This document shows, in pieces, positions 21,641-35,230 of a DNA stretch of 64,000 bases. Each line of letters starts with the position of its first letter. Within the stretch, counting starts at the first letter, position 1. This DNA is from Mycteria americana (Eukaryota > Chordata > Aves > Ciconiiformes > Ciconiidae), in assembly GCF_035582795.1 (NCBI RefSeq), contig NC_134369.1:55118001-55182000 (forward strand). Direction: 5' to 3'. The notes beneath the pieces are model-generated. The model saw nothing but the letters and a program-made list of their open reading frames with translations, was not told the DNA's origin and searched no databases. The translations under genes were made by a program, and so were the position numbers.

Positions 21641-24600
21641 ATGGAAGTTCTGTAACTCATGTTGCTCTCAACTGATGCAAGTAATATATGAAATATGAAG
21701 TTAATCAAAAGGTCCTCCAGCTTAGCTTTAGGTTTATCATTACACTTATTTAACTGACTTTCTCCAACCTGTTATTCTTTGCACAACACTCAGGAAAGTG
21801 TTGAATCTTTACACCCCCTTGCTATGAATAAGAGTTGGTGTGCTTGCTTATTTTTTTTAATGGAAAAGATGGATGTCTGGCTTGTTGAAATTTGTTAGAT
21901 ATGTTAATGTCAAGGCAAGAAACAATTGAGTTACTTGTATTTGATACATAAATTTAAGGCTAGAGTATACATAACCATTTTTAAAATACATCAACTTGCA
22001 GTGTAGTTTTATATTTAATACTGAAATTGTACTGCTAAAGTTTAAACTGCTGTTAATCATATTCCTCTTCTGATCATAATGAAAAAATAAAGGGTAAGAA
22101 AATGCTTAATGTAGATTATTCATTATCATGCTTATTTTATTAATAATTCAGGCACTGGAACGTCTCCAGGTATGGGGCATTTGTTTTGTTTGCTGGGGTG
22201 GGATGGGGCGAAGGAGGGGGGGTTTACTGACGTGATAGAAGACTCTTATCCCCCAACCATTTGTCACACTCGTGCAGCTTCAGAAACACAGATGCTATCA
22301 AAAACTGATCAATAAATTACCCTACACCTTGTGGATGCATTAGATGTACGTGTGGGTGTGGGTCTGATCTGTGGGCAGCGTACAGCGCTGCAGCTGCCAG
22401 CCCCTGCACCTTGCCCAGGTGAGTGGGGAGGGGGACGAGGCTGTATCTCGGTCCCTATATTGCAGTACGCGTGTGATGTGAATGCAGATCCTCGTTCCCA
22501 GGTGGCACCATCCTAAACTAAAAGCATAGTCTTGGGGTTTAGAAATAAGAGTTAATACAGCTTGCTTTTCCCCTACCATGAAACTAACTGAACACTTGCC
22601 TTACTGCAATCCAATGAGGGTTTGGTGGGGTGTTTTTGTTTGGTGGGGATTTTTAGTTTGTTTTTAAAATTTAATGACTAAGTGAAATCTGACAGAAAGG
22701 ACTGTGGGAGGACCACAGCATGTCTTCTGACCACAGACATCTAGCTGTCAAGTGAAGATAGGCGATGAAGGCTGATGCCACGTTTCTCCTGACTGACGTT
22801 TAGGAAAGCAAACGGTATACTTGCAAATAGAGCAGGTGGACCTTTAAAATTAGTAAGACAAACACATATGAAGTAAGTTGTGTGGGGATTTTTACATGAC
22901 AGCATTGCAATTCCAAAATATTCAAGGGTTTTCTTTTAAATCTAAATACGAGATTTTAAAGTAATGAATAGCTGATGAGTTGTGTATGGATCTGGAGTTC
23001 CAAAGATGCCTGACGTTACTTGCTATAGAAAATGTGTATGAAGGCCCAAGTGCTTAAAGGATTTTATATTTTCTAAGAAGCCCATCAGTGAGTATCCTAG
23101 GGAAGCATTCAGAGGATATTTGTAATAGTTGATAATTTGTTTTAAGTTTGATATTAATAAATCTGGTTTCAAACTGACGTGGCCAAATATCCCAATAAAT
23201 GGCAGAGCTGCTGATTAGGTAGACGCTAAGAGAATCTCTTATAGTCCCATGGATGATTAAGCACAGCTGATACCTAGCAATAAATGCATGCTTGTGTTGT
23301 GCTCTGTCCTACTGGTGATGGGAACCAGGAGCAGAGTAGAGCAGCCCAGCCTGTCATGCTCTCCTCCCCGTAGCACTGACAAGGACCCTTTTCTTACTTC
23401 CCTGTGCAGTGCTTTGCTCTGCAGAGGCAAGAGCACGCTTCAGAGCGTGGCACAGCCCTTTCAGCCATCAAACTACTAAACTCCAGGGGAAAAAAACCCA
23501 TCTGATAGAAAAAAAGGAGTGTATTGCAGCAGGGGGTTAAATTTCTCCCAGATCCCTGTGGACTCTGAGATGCTGAGTGACACCAGCACCATATAGCGGT
23601 GTTACAGAAACAAGATTGAGAAGCAGGTCTCCCAGCATTGCCACCAGAGGCCCTAGTAAAGAGGTTGCAAGTTGCCCTTTCCAGCATCCCTATTAGGTGT
23701 TGGACAAAGCTGGCTCTAGCTGGCAATGAGTACCTCAAACTTGTACGTGGTGACTTCTTGTTCTGATCTTTCATAGAAGCTTCATTGACTGGGAAATCTT
23801 GTACACATCTCTGAAGAGCCACTTTCATTTCAGTTGCCTCAGAAGTCAGCATCTGCAGAAATATTGAAAGAATTATTCATAGTGCAGCCTTTTCCTGGCA
23901 AAAACATCTCCTAAGATAATTAGTGGTTGAAGTACAATATGAAAACTGGGCTAATTACCTAAAAATGAATCAAAATGTGTTCTGCATATTTTTTTTTATT
24001 TCTAGATCTCTAAATATGATGTATTTGAAAAGCAGATTCTTGAACAAAAGTCCTACTTGCCCTACCAGTTGCAGCATTTAAAATGAACACAATATTTGAA
24101 TAGGAACCAACTGGATCAACTGAGAAATCCATAAAAAGGCATTAAATAGCATTCCCCATTTTACTAGCTTGCAGTGGGGTTGGCAATAACAATGCTGACG
24201 GCGTAGTAAGTATTCTGAAAAAGGACATGGTGAAAGAAATGGATAGGGTGAGAGCAAAAAGAATACCTGAGCACGGGACTGCTTTGTAGTCTTGTCTCAC
24301 AGAGTATTTGATGCCCATAAAGCTATAAATATTTGATTGTGAGCTCCCTGGGCATTAAGTTTTTCTAGCAGCAGTGCTGTCACTCAATTTGTCTGCTTTT
24401 CCTAACCCGCCCCCCAAAGCCCCCCCATGCTAACTCTACGTATACCTGAAAATACACAACCTGGAAAAGTTAGTTCTAAGTCTGCTGCGGTTCAGAACTT
24501 ACCAAACATGCTCTGCTTATTCTGAGCTTTCTTTACAAATACATTAAAAAGAATAATTTCCTCCAGATATTCTGGTAGGAGACAAAATATAAGCACAATT

Positions 24601-26535
24601 TCAGATAGGTTTTTACTGAATCTCTTCCGTTAAATGAAATATTTTAACCCAGAGTATATAACTCCCTAGGAATCTGTGTGCAACATCATCCAAACTAGTT
24701 TCTCAAGGATTTTGACATAAAATTTGATGGATATTTTCTAATTACTTATTTTTTTCTTTAGATATTAATAAAGTAAAAATTCCTACACACATACACCAGA
24801 TGCCCTGACAATTAATCGGTGTGCATGATGCTGTCCACCCTATGTAACTGAATTCAAGACAAGTAGATTCAATCAGTAAATCGAGTCAGTAAGTAAAACA
24901 TCTTTTCCCTACCAAAGAAGATACCTTGCTCTACAGCACAGTTAACAAAAGCATAGCTAAAGTGTGAAAATTGCCTTGCTGATTTATTTTCCATCAAATT
25001 AATTTGTAGAGGAAGGTAAGTAATTTCTTCACTAGCTTGGGTTATTATTCTTTTCTGCATTAAACACTTGCACACGCAGAAAATATTATGGCAAAAGAAT
25101 GGTCTTAGGGCTACAAAACTAAGCACTCAAAATTTGAAAAATACCCAATTAAGGTTATCCATGAAACTCCAGTTTGGCCTATTGCAAATGTGATTGCAAA
25201 ACATTATGACACTGTCTTGTCTCATACTATACTGCCCACAGCATCTTTGCATCAGTGTATTAAATATTTCATTGCAACTTTCTTTTTGAATGCATTATTC
25301 CATACCCTAGTCCCTACCCACTACCCAGCTCGTGTTCCAAAGACAGAATTGCTAGTTGCTTCAATTTTTCCTATGGCACTTAAGTATCTGAGTGCTTCAC
25401 AAATACTGCTTTCTTTTTAGGACACGCGGTGAAGTAAGGACATGCTTCATCCTTATCGAACAGAAGGAGCTGAGGTGCAGTCACTGCAGTCCAAAGCAGT
25501 ATTTCTGAGACCTCAATCTGAGACATTTTCATTTGTCAGACTCATGCCTTATGTCTGGTACAAAGAGACCTCATCGGTAACAGTGTCCTTTGTGTCTGAG
25601 GCTCAGTCTAAGCCTCGGGGTCAGGCAGTTGTTGACCGACGTGCGTAGAGGAAGCGACTGCCTGTAGACGGCCGAGTCCGAGCGGTCGACCCACTCCATG
25701 CAAGGACTCCACGCAGAGACCACGAGCGCTTGTTTTCCAGGGCAGCAGTAGCCTGCCTTGTCCAGCAGGTCAGCTTTTCTCTTCTTCCAGCCCCTGTAGC
25801 ACTCACTACACATTGCCTAATTTCTGCAACACAAGAAAAGAGATCAACTATGCGGCATTTCTTCCATTGCACCACGCTGATTCATGACCAGAGCAGCTCC
25901 CCTTGTGACAGGGAAGCGAAGGAGCTGAAATAAACAGGGTGATTTCACGCTAGGACCACAAAATAGGGGGGTGGGAGGGAAGTAGGGGAATAAAAGTGGC
26001 AAACTCAATTCTGGCACTTCCTAACTGTGAGGCGTATCTTTGTGCTTTCGCTGCTGTTTCAATCCTGTAATTAACTACTGCGAGAGTGAAAGCAGAACTA
26101 CACTCCCAGCACAGGAAACTCCGTTGTGTGGCATCACGGTGACACCCCTGTGAGTCATCATCTGAGCCAGTGCCTTGGGTTCCGCACAGACCGTGACCTC
26201 TCGAGATAGGAGAGGGATGGCAAGCAAAGCTCTTCCGCTTCCTCAGCCAACCCAAAATGGAGAGGGAGCTCTTTGCCCATGGGTTTGCAGAGGAAAGGTG
26301 GATTCGGGGACTGTGGAACAGCTCAGGGCTCTGCAGGAGGCTGTGCTTTAATGGTCCTAGGCTCTTCCACCCATCCACTGTAACCGTGAGCCCATACCTC
26401 CAGTCCTCTGCCTGTCCTGCCCCCTCCCTACCTCTCTGTTTTATTCTCTACCCTTATCAGATCCAGCTTGTGCCTCTTCAGACTTTTCTAGGTTTCCTTG
26501 TCACATGGGCCTTGCCCCTTTTTCTTCTCCTCTGC
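21641..26535. other. intergenic with two unproven minus-strand exon candidates
   Basis: No known gene recognised. Two minus-strand segments with good acceptor-like signals are described under findings: 23734-23852 and 25571-25823. A local CpG cluster lies at 25605-25735. The rest is ordinary AT-rich DNA. Confidence 0.45.
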
Positions 26536-27139
26536 TGTTGTGGGTCAATGCCGGTGGGCAGCTCAGCCCCACCAGGCACTTGCTCACTCCCTCTCAGTGG
26601 GATAGGGAGAGAATCAGAAGGGTAAAAGTGCAAAAACTCGGGGGTTGAGATAAAGACAGTTTAATCAGGAAAGTAAAAGCCACGTGTGCAAGCGAAGCAA
26701 AACAAGGAATTCATTCACCACTCCCCATGGGCAGGCAGGCGTTCAGCCATCCCCAGGACAGCAGGGCTCCATCACACGTAATGGTTATTTGAGAAGACAA
26801 ATGCCATGGGAAGGCAAACAGAGTTACCGAACATCCTTCCTCCCTTCTTTCCCCAGCTTTATATGCTGAGCACGATGTCATATGGCATGGAACATCCCTG
26901 TGGTCAGCTGGGGTCAGCTGTCCCAGCCATGTCCCCTCCCAGTTTCTTGTGCACCCCCAGCCTCCTCGCTGGTGGGGTGGGGTGAGAAGCAGAACAGGCC
27001 GTGATGCTGTGTAAGCACTGCTCAGCAGTAACTAAAACATCCCTGTGTTATCAACACTGTTTGGGTCACAAATCCAAAACCCAGCAGCATACGAGCTACT
27101 ACGAAGAAAATGAACTCTATCCCAGCCCAAACCAGTACA
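26536..27139 (-). mobile_element. solo LTR of an avian ERVL-type endogenous retrovirus
   Basis: A 604-bp element whose minus strand begins TGTACTGG and ends in CA, with near-identical 5-bp flanks (TCTGC before 26536, TCAGC at 27140-27144), the target-duplication size expected for ERVL. On the minus strand it carries a TATAAAG promoter box (26857-26863) and an ATTAAA polyadenylation signal (26660-26665) in LTR order. The sequence matches an LTR family I know from many bird genomes. No internal gag or pol region adjoins it, so it is a recombined solo LTR with no coding capacity. The family name is not certain. Confidence 0.85.
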
Positions 27140-30100
27140 TCAGCCCATCTATTTCTCTCTCTGATCAGGGCTGCCAATGACACATCTTCTTCCAGATCTC
27201 CATTCCCACAAGCACCCACCAACTTTTTGTCCTAACCTGCTGATTTCTCACCAAGCAACTTTCTCCTCTGTGTTGCCTGAGACAGGGTGATCACTCAAGT
27301 CAGGGTGCAGAAGAAAGTCTTCCTGTGCTCTGCTCAGGCCCCAGGTTGTAGACGTGGATCTGAGCTTGCTTGGCTTGCAGCAGCAGAGAGCTGTGGTTGC
27401 AAAAAAAAGATACAGAGAAGGTTGCCCTGAGCTTCAAGCTGGGGGTGCCTGGTCTGGGGAGGGGTAAGCTGTTGGAAGTCTACCTGGGCCATAAGTGCGG
27501 ATGTGAGGGTGCACTGCACTGCCTCACTGCTTTCCTGAAATGCTGCTTTTGTCTCAGAAGAGTTACTGCTTTTGAAAATGTGAAGTGCACCACTCTCTCC
27601 CATATACATATATACACACGTATCTTCTTGCCTTCAAGAAGAGCTTTGCTGTCCACTTCTCCTGAGCAGAATCATGTTAGATGTAAGCTTAAGCAGTCAC
27701 TTCACCCACCACTGACATCCAGCCACCCTGAGCCTAAAATGTGGTATTTTAAGGGATCATCTTTGCACACGGGTTGTTCCCAGCGGAGATCAATGCATTA
27801 AGTTTACAACTTGGGGCCGTACTGTGGCGCAGGATGTGTGTAAGTCTGAGACAGTGAGGAAAGCGGGACTAGGGACAGACTCCTGAGACACTGGGATCCC
27901 TCCCCGCTCTCCTCTCTCACTAACTCTCCTCTCCCTCTCTCTTCCCTTCTAACCTAATCTCCACCTCTTCTTAGGTGTCATGAGCCACAATTTACCTATT
28001 ATAAAAAGAGCACCTTACTGAACTTAATTCTGTTAACAGGCAGCTTTAGATTAGGAGATCAGTTACTATCTGCTAAACTACTGCAGGAGTACCCACACAC
28101 AAAAAGTACAAGTAGGAAGCTCTCAATTGCAGAAGTATGCCTGCAGAAAAAGTCACATAAAGTTTGATTGCACTGATATTAAATTATTATGGTAGTTTGA
28201 AGTTTTATGAAGCAATAGTTATAATAATGCCATTTTAGTACTCTGTACTTAGACACATTAAACCTGCTTCCATACAGTAGGTAGTTACTATCTGGGGAAA
28301 AATAACCTTCCTTCTCTGATGTGGCAAAAAGCTTCTTCATATCAAAGCTATAGCCATTAGTGAATATGTATAAATGAAAAAGTAAAATCTAATAAAATAT
28401 ATATAGCTAGGTACTTTTTTTCAGACTTTTGCAGTACATTGCTTACTATGAAATAATGGAATGTAGTTTAGTGCTTCACATTTTAACAGGATAGGGAAGA
28501 ATTCAGATTCTTATTCATGATTAATGTCCATCACATGCAAGTGACTTCACACTGCCAGTCAAATGATGATATTACTTCAAGGATGAATTATGAAACTAAT
28601 CTGTTTGCGGATTGTTAATTACTAAAATAATACTGAATCCCACATGCAGCTCTAGTTCTTAAGCTATTACCCAGAGGTTATAGAATCTACTTGTATGGCA
28701 ACGTAGGTATTTTAGTGCTTTACAACACGTAAGGCATCGTCTTGACCAAATTCCAGATTAAATTGATTTGAGCAGTTAACACAATAACAATTGGAGTAGG
28801 CATTAAGGTCACGTGGCTGAACTGGTGAGAAAACGGAACCATTTTTTAGGGCTATTGCTGGCTGCACACTGTTGCCTGCTAGTTTTGGAATTTATTTCAT
28901 CTTGTCAGTCTTAGTCTATTGCATTGGCAAAGTCTTTTAAGATGCAGATTTTCAAATGAATTGAGTATACTTTCTTCTGAGTGAATAGGTTGCTGTTAAA
29001 TGCTTCAGTCTGGGATTTGACCCATTTTGCAAATTTATCACCTTACAGCAAATTTTATCCCAATTTTATGTTTCCAAATACAAAACCTCCATCACTCTTT
29101 TCAGTGAAACCCAGCGAAAGATCACTCTATGATCATCATGTTCTGTTCCTGCACTACCAGCTCAGTGCCCGTAAACTCTGGCAATTAGGCAGGATTAGCT
29201 ATACAAGGCAGATTCATCGTCAGCTCAGAATTTCTTTGATTCTGGAGATGTAGGTCAGACCAAGTTTTACAAAATGAGGTTTTGTGGTTTCATTTAATTT
29301 TTTATTATACTCTCTATAAAAAAGAAAAAAGGTTTAAAAGGAAAATGGTGTTACTGGTATAAACAAAGGCAGGAAAGCCGGACTGATGGACTTAGGGAGG
29401 AATAAAAGATGAGTATGTTTGGCAAAACACTTGCACAGAAGAGCTCTGCTAGGGATGATAAGAGATTTCTGTCGAGCCAGCTCCAGGGGAATCCCTGCAG
29501 AGAAGAGAGGTGAGTCGGGGCAGAAGTGTTTGAGGGAAGATCTAAAATAGGTGAAAAAAGGTGAAACATGCAAATGGCTTCAGGAATGCAACCTGCTACA
29601 AATTATAGCAGTCCTGCTGCAGAAGCAAAGCTGCCAGGGCCTGCATTAAGCTCCCAGGCTCCCTGCACGGGTTAGAGGGGAAGAACCAGTGCACAGGAGA
29701 AGATTCAGGGAGGACCTGTTCAATGTGGACATTGGGGAAAAACTATGAAGAGGTGACAACCAGACTTGCTGCTGGGAAAGCTGTTCCCCTGTACAAGCTT
29801 TGTCCAGTGCCATGCCCGTTCCCAGCTGTCGGGAAGGCAAGCAGCTGAGGACCACGCGATCGCTGTCACCAGACATCTCTGTGGTCAGCCCTGGGATCGT
29901 GCCTTATACCCGACAGCCTCCAGGCTTTAACTACTTCATTCTGGGATGCTGAAAGGCATCTCCATTGCCAGGGAAGTCAGTGCTCCGAGCCTGCCTGCGG
30001 CAAGGGCTGTGCCAGCAGGGCCATCCATGATGGTCAAGCTGTCCTTTGTGATACAGGGGACAGGGGACAGCTTCTCTCCATCCCTGCACAGCTTCCCACC

Positions 30101-31139
30101 TTGCACAGAATGAGTGACCACCACTTGGTGCAGAGGAAAACAACATGCATGAGCAAGTGCATCTCTCATCTCCTACTCTCCCTGGAGAGGGGAAAGCTCC
30201 ATCCCAAATCTTTGCAGCAGCGATGCTGTGTCCAGGATAGTGAAGTTGTCAGGGGACCCAGGGCTGGTGCCCCGGCCTGCGCACCCCAGCCGTCAGGAAA
30301 CAGACTTGGGACCCTACTGCACAGATCCCAAGGACACAGGGGCTATACTGGATGGAAATGTTGAAGCCAAGGAGCTTACAGGCATGTCCAAGAACTCAGA
30401 CAACAATTTTCAACACCATAGCCTTTAGGTAGCAGCTGAGCAGGGGTTTAGGGGACTGTGACTTGGGGGGAATGGGACACAATCCTTTCATGTTTCCAGT
30501 TCCAGCAATGACTCTAGGGGTGGCTTGGCTTTCCGCCTAGTCTTTAAAGCTGACCTTCTCTCCTGTGCTGCAGTCCATGCTACCAAGCTGGGTACTGGTT
30601 TTTTAGGGTGTTTTCTCTATCCAGTTATTGCCCACATGCAGTTCTCCTCAGCTTTTAAAATATTAGCAGACCGCGGTTTAGGACTGAAGCCTTACACAGG
30701 ACTAAGCTTGAATATGGACTATTTGATTGAAAACTGTCAGATGAGAGCTTTAAAGCGTACCTGGAGCAGTTGTGAATGGTTTAAAGTACAGTATGATGTT
30801 TTCTAGCTCCTTTCTTTAGCCTCTAGCCCTAATTTTTTATTTCATCACACCAGTTTTAAAACTAGTGAAAGAGAGACTACAAAGAAGGGCTAACAGCTCC
30901 CAAATTAACACTTAGTGGCAAAATTAAATGCGAACACTTTCCTTGTTTTGAACAGTTGGTCTAGAAAAAGGAATATGGTGCAGAGCCATCCAGCCCAAGT
31001 TCGTCGGTTCAGATGCGACCTGCAAGAAGTTAACAGAAGTTATTGCCAGCAAATGCCTGCTTGGCAGTCTGCAGAGGAGTGCTGCTTATAACTTTACCCT
31101 GTGTAAGTTCCTGTGCTTGCTGATTTCCCCTTCGCAGGT
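27140..31139. other. intergenic, nothing recognised
   Basis: 4 kb without recognisable exons. Open frames are short and occur on both strands without codon bias. Only simple AT-rich runs were noted. Confidence 0.5.
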
Positions 31140-31960
31140 GCTGCTATGGCAGGGAACGATCCTCGGTCTCCCGGTCTGGTGGTACTCCAGCTGCTAAGCA
31201 GATGCCCTTGTTTCCAGCGGGCTGAGCACGCACAGCTCCGAGGTTTAAATGCATGCCTCTGCAGACCACGCTGCAAGCGGAGGCCAAGGCTCAGTGTGTC
31301 GCAGTGGCCACCGGGGCTGCTCCGCCAGCAAGGGCTGGGGGCTGCCAGGCGTCCTCGTTGTGGCCCTTTGCGGGGGCCGGGGCTCGCTGCTGCGGTGGGC
31401 AAGCGTGCTGGCCCGGTGAGGCTCGGCTCGGCTCGGCTCGGCTACCTGCCGGGCGTCCCCCACTCCCCAGGCAGGTTTTGCAGGCCGTGCTGCTCCCGCC
31501 AGCGCTGGCGGTTGCTGAACCCAGCTTAAACCAGCCAGCAGAGCCCCACACAATGCTTCGGCTGCGGGGATTACATCCTCAAAGCCTACTCTGGCTGCTC
31601 CACAGGGCCGGGCTGGGAAGAGGGATTTGTTGTTCTTGTTGATATCATTATTGGAGCCAACAGGCTGGCGCGAGCTCCCCGCTCGCTGCTTGTTATTGCC
31701 CTTCACGAGGAAGTCAGCCATGGAGCCGGTTCCTTCCCGCCCAGCTGAGACCTCCCTGTGCCCATGGGAGCCCAGCGGCCGCCAGGCCGGATCCTGCGCG
31801 GCCAGCCGGGAGCCGACCCCAGCCCGGCACTTGCGGCTCGTTGGCACACGCCGTCCCGGCTGCCTGGCCCAGGGAAACGTGAGGGGACATTTGCACGTCG
31901 GCAGGCTGGAGGGACTGGAGGAAACTGGTCTCAGCTCAGCAGCTCCCATCGCTGCCGCCC
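31140..31960. promoter_or_regulatory. CpG-rich block, promoter candidate
   Basis: About 800 bp with raised GC and CpG between AT-rich flanks. A TATAAA word lies at its right edge (31965-31970, + strand). A pentamer repeat sits at 31420-31443. On the minus strand an ATG at 31721 in GGCTCCATGG context opens 159 codons (to 31245) with no recognised domain. In mammals the STPG4 5' end lies downstream of CALM2, but I could not match this block to it. It may be a promoter, a coding first exon or merely GC-rich DNA. Confidence 0.4.
31420..31443 (+). repeat. (GGCTC)n pentamer microsatellite
   Basis: Nearly five perfect GGCTC units in the CpG-rich block, which remove stop codons from the overlapping frames. 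Confidence 0.9.
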
Positions 31961-31970
31961 AGGGTATAAA

Positions 31971-33929
31971 CACAGGGAAGGAAACATCTTACAAATGGAT
32001 GTGGGCTGTATGCAGCGATCGGCGTTAAACATTGGCAGCCGAACCCCCCAAAACTTTTGGCAAATTCAGATTTAAACTTTGTCAGTGGCCTCTACCTCGT
32101 TAATCAAATGAAACACGCCCGTTCCCCTCTCACCCCCAAATGCAGTACGTTTGAAATGCAGATGCAGAGAGAAATTTCACACCTGTAAGCCTCCCCACCC
32201 CCCCGTTGTTTATAGCGTGCCAGACGTGCCGTTCCTTTCTTTTTCCTGTCTGGATCAATATGAACATCTTTAATACTTTTATGATCAGTCTCTATAAATA
32301 CTTTCAGGAAAACAAACACCAGAAAAGAAGGATCATTTACGTCAAGGGACAATTCTAGAAGGACAAATGGGTAGGAAGGGGCCCAGGGTAAACCTACATT
32401 GGAAATTAAAGATTTCCTGGCATCAAAAGAGCGTAACTCTGGAGCCACCCTTCTGTAAGTAGCCATGGGAGAAAAAGAATTGGCTAATTTTTGCTCAAGC
32501 CTTACCAAAGGGAATAGACAACGTGATCGCCTGACTCTCCCGAAAGCCAACCCCAAGCCCATCTCCTGTCTTCATAATGGCACTTGCAGTGGGGCTAAAT
32601 AGCCAGGACTCTTTATTACAGCAAATTTCAGGAAGAGTTTTATGGCAAAACTGGTATTTTCCCACTGTCCAATCCGTCTCCCTGTTCCTAACTGAAAAGT
32701 TCCCTCATTTTTTGCTTTGCATTTTGCTGTAGTTTTTTAATATTGTTTAGCAACTACAGATCCTGCTCATTATGCCTGCAGCAAACTAAGCAGAAGAGGA
32801 GCTTTCAATCAAATCCATTGAATTCTGGGTATCTTGAGCAGCTCCCTTGTTTTTTTTTCCAGTTAAAAACCTCAGAGTGTTTTGCAGCGATGCTATTAGT
32901 GAACTGCCTGCCTGCATATAAACAACATTACCACATTATTTCCATATGTCCAAATGATTAACTCAGCTTCTGCCTGTCTTCATTTTATCTTTTTTTAGAT
33001 AGCTAACAAAGTTTCTTAAGTGTGTACTCAGGTCAATGAGCTCAAGAGCTAATGCTCAAAGAGGAGGACTTATTAGGAAATAATAAGAAGAGCTCAATAA
33101 GGATTTATGAGTCTCTTTCTGGTGAGGCTGAAGCCTGGTCTAAGGCAACAGTGACAGGTACGTTATTACCGTATGCGAAATATTTAACTTTTTGCTGGAA
33201 CAAGTTTGATAGTGACAGTTGACTTCCCCCAGGGCAAGTGGCCTCTTATGAACATTATCTTCACTGTCAGCCTTGTTGGATGTCTGGAAGGACAAGCTGA
33301 GAACTAATTGGGAGCTGGATAGCGAAGGGCTCATGCATAGGGATGAGCCCTGGGCCACGGGTAGGTGGGGTAAGGAAACCTGGTGTTACCACTTCCAAGC
33401 AGTATCTGTTACTGGGTAATTAGAAGATTTCAATCTTCAGGGGTGCACAAACTCTGTTATACACCCAGTCATTCTCTGAATTATTCACAACTCATTTAAA
33501 AAGATAACGGAATGAAATATAAGATGTATGCACATAAATCATAGTGAGATCTTGCCAGTACCTGCTATGGTCAAGAATGAAACCCAGCTTCCACTACAAT
33601 CTCTTTTTCTCACATATTCCTAACTTAGAAAATAAAATAAAAATAGAAACAGCAACTTTGAAGCAAATGTATTTGGTTTGGTCGTTCTCCAAGATTAATA
33701 TTTAGGGGAAGTTTGACTATCACCTGTCTGCCTTCACCCAAAAGTTTTTTTTCCTTGAAAAAGAAAACAAACAAAGAAATCACATTTCAAAGAAATCTCA
33801 AGTTGACAAATGCCCCAATATGCAAAAAGGAAGTTTCTAATCACCTCATAGTCTGACATTGCTCTTTATATTTCTCTTTGCTAGGTTTAATATAAAGTTA
33901 AATAAAATAATATCTGTAGTTTAACTCAT
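31971..33929. other. intergenic, nothing recognised
   Basis: AT-rich. A minus-strand frame at 32104-32562 has no recognised homologue or supporting splice sites. Confidence 0.5.
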
Positions 33930-34100
33930 ACCTCACAGACTATCCAGGGGGCCAGGTTTTCAAAGTCGGCAATAGCTCGGTTGAAAAGAGAACAGGAACT
34001 GAAGAATGGTGAATATTTTTGAAAAGAATCTGGCCTCTTTCTGAGGTAGTCAAGGCTGCCCCTGATGAACAGAGGAGGGATCGTTCTCCGCCCCTCTGAG
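33930..34100. repeat. possible ancient L3/CR1-like fragment
   Basis: The phrase GGCCAGGTTTTCAAAGTCGG and a later 'aatcccattgactttaat' (about 34350) resemble wording of old amniote L3/CR1 3' UTR repeats. Strongly diverged; the edges and the family are uncertain. Confidence 0.3.
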
Positions 34101-35230
34101 TAAAGTTGCTGAGATGGCATTGGTTGTGCAGCTTGAGTTCTACAAATTTTCTACAGTGCACCATTTTGAAGTTGTCTATGTTCTCTCAATGTCATCAGCT
34201 AATATACAGTGCTATGCTGAAAAAAAGGGAATTGTGCGCTCACAGAGAATAAAATGATCCATTAGAACAACACACGTATTAATGCAGAATTTCAATGAAT
34301 ATTTAATATTACAAGAATGTCACTTTGAGTTACAGTTGACTTATACATGCAATCCCATTGACTTTAATTGAGGGAAAAATTTGTTATTTCTCTTTTCTTT
34401 AACAAATTGTTCTTTAAATGGTTGTGAGTTCTCTACTGAACCATGTGGCACTTGAAAAGATCAGTATCTTCATTGCTCATTTATGATTTCTGCTGAAAGT
34501 CTCCATTAGAGTTGCAATTTTGCGTTACATTAGCACATGTACTAATGGAATTACCCTCTTTTGGGCCACTTTTTACTTTGAAACAACAGTTTCCATGTTT
34601 TGTTTTAATTTTATTTCCGATCCTTCAGGCTGGTTTTCTAATGAGTTTCTCTGTGCAAGGTGCAAAGGCTTAGGTGTCTGGATGCTGCAGGCAATACAGT
34701 TGCAATTCTGTAAATCCAGTGCCTACTTAGATGGTATTAGAGGATGCAAGGTCACAGACCAAATTAATTGAACAAACTTACTGTGTAATAATCTCCTCAC
34801 AGTGAAGTGCATACAGCATCTTGTTGCTATTAAGAAATTGGTTAATTAAAATAGGAAAACCAATTGGAATTGGGTGCTATAAAAGTGGTCATAACACCAA
34901 AGAAGGATCGGGGTCTGGGATTTGGCTCAGGTCCTAAAGATAGTTCACAAAGCTCTGTGGACAGTTTAGTAAATTCCTAGGCATCAGCAGTATTTGTAGG
35001 CAACAAGATTTGGGGCTTTAATGCCTGTACATATTTTATGGTATGAAAATATTGCAAAATCATTTTACATGGTTTGATCCTCATGGCACTGATGATGATA
35101 CTTTCATTGATGGCTTGAGTGAGTGCAGCTTTTTTAACCTGGTAAAATCGTGAAGGTGTTCACCAGCATTTGGACCAGCTCTTACCAATATGGTCCCCCC
35201 TTGACTATAATTTATGTTAACAGGTGATGT
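34101..35230. other. intergenic, nothing recognised
   Basis: AT-rich non-coding DNA without motifs I can name. Confidence 0.5.

Noticed and set aside
26536-27139. Idea that a full endogenous retrovirus is present
   Set aside because: Only one LTR is seen; no primer-binding site, gag, pol or env sequence adjoins it on either side.
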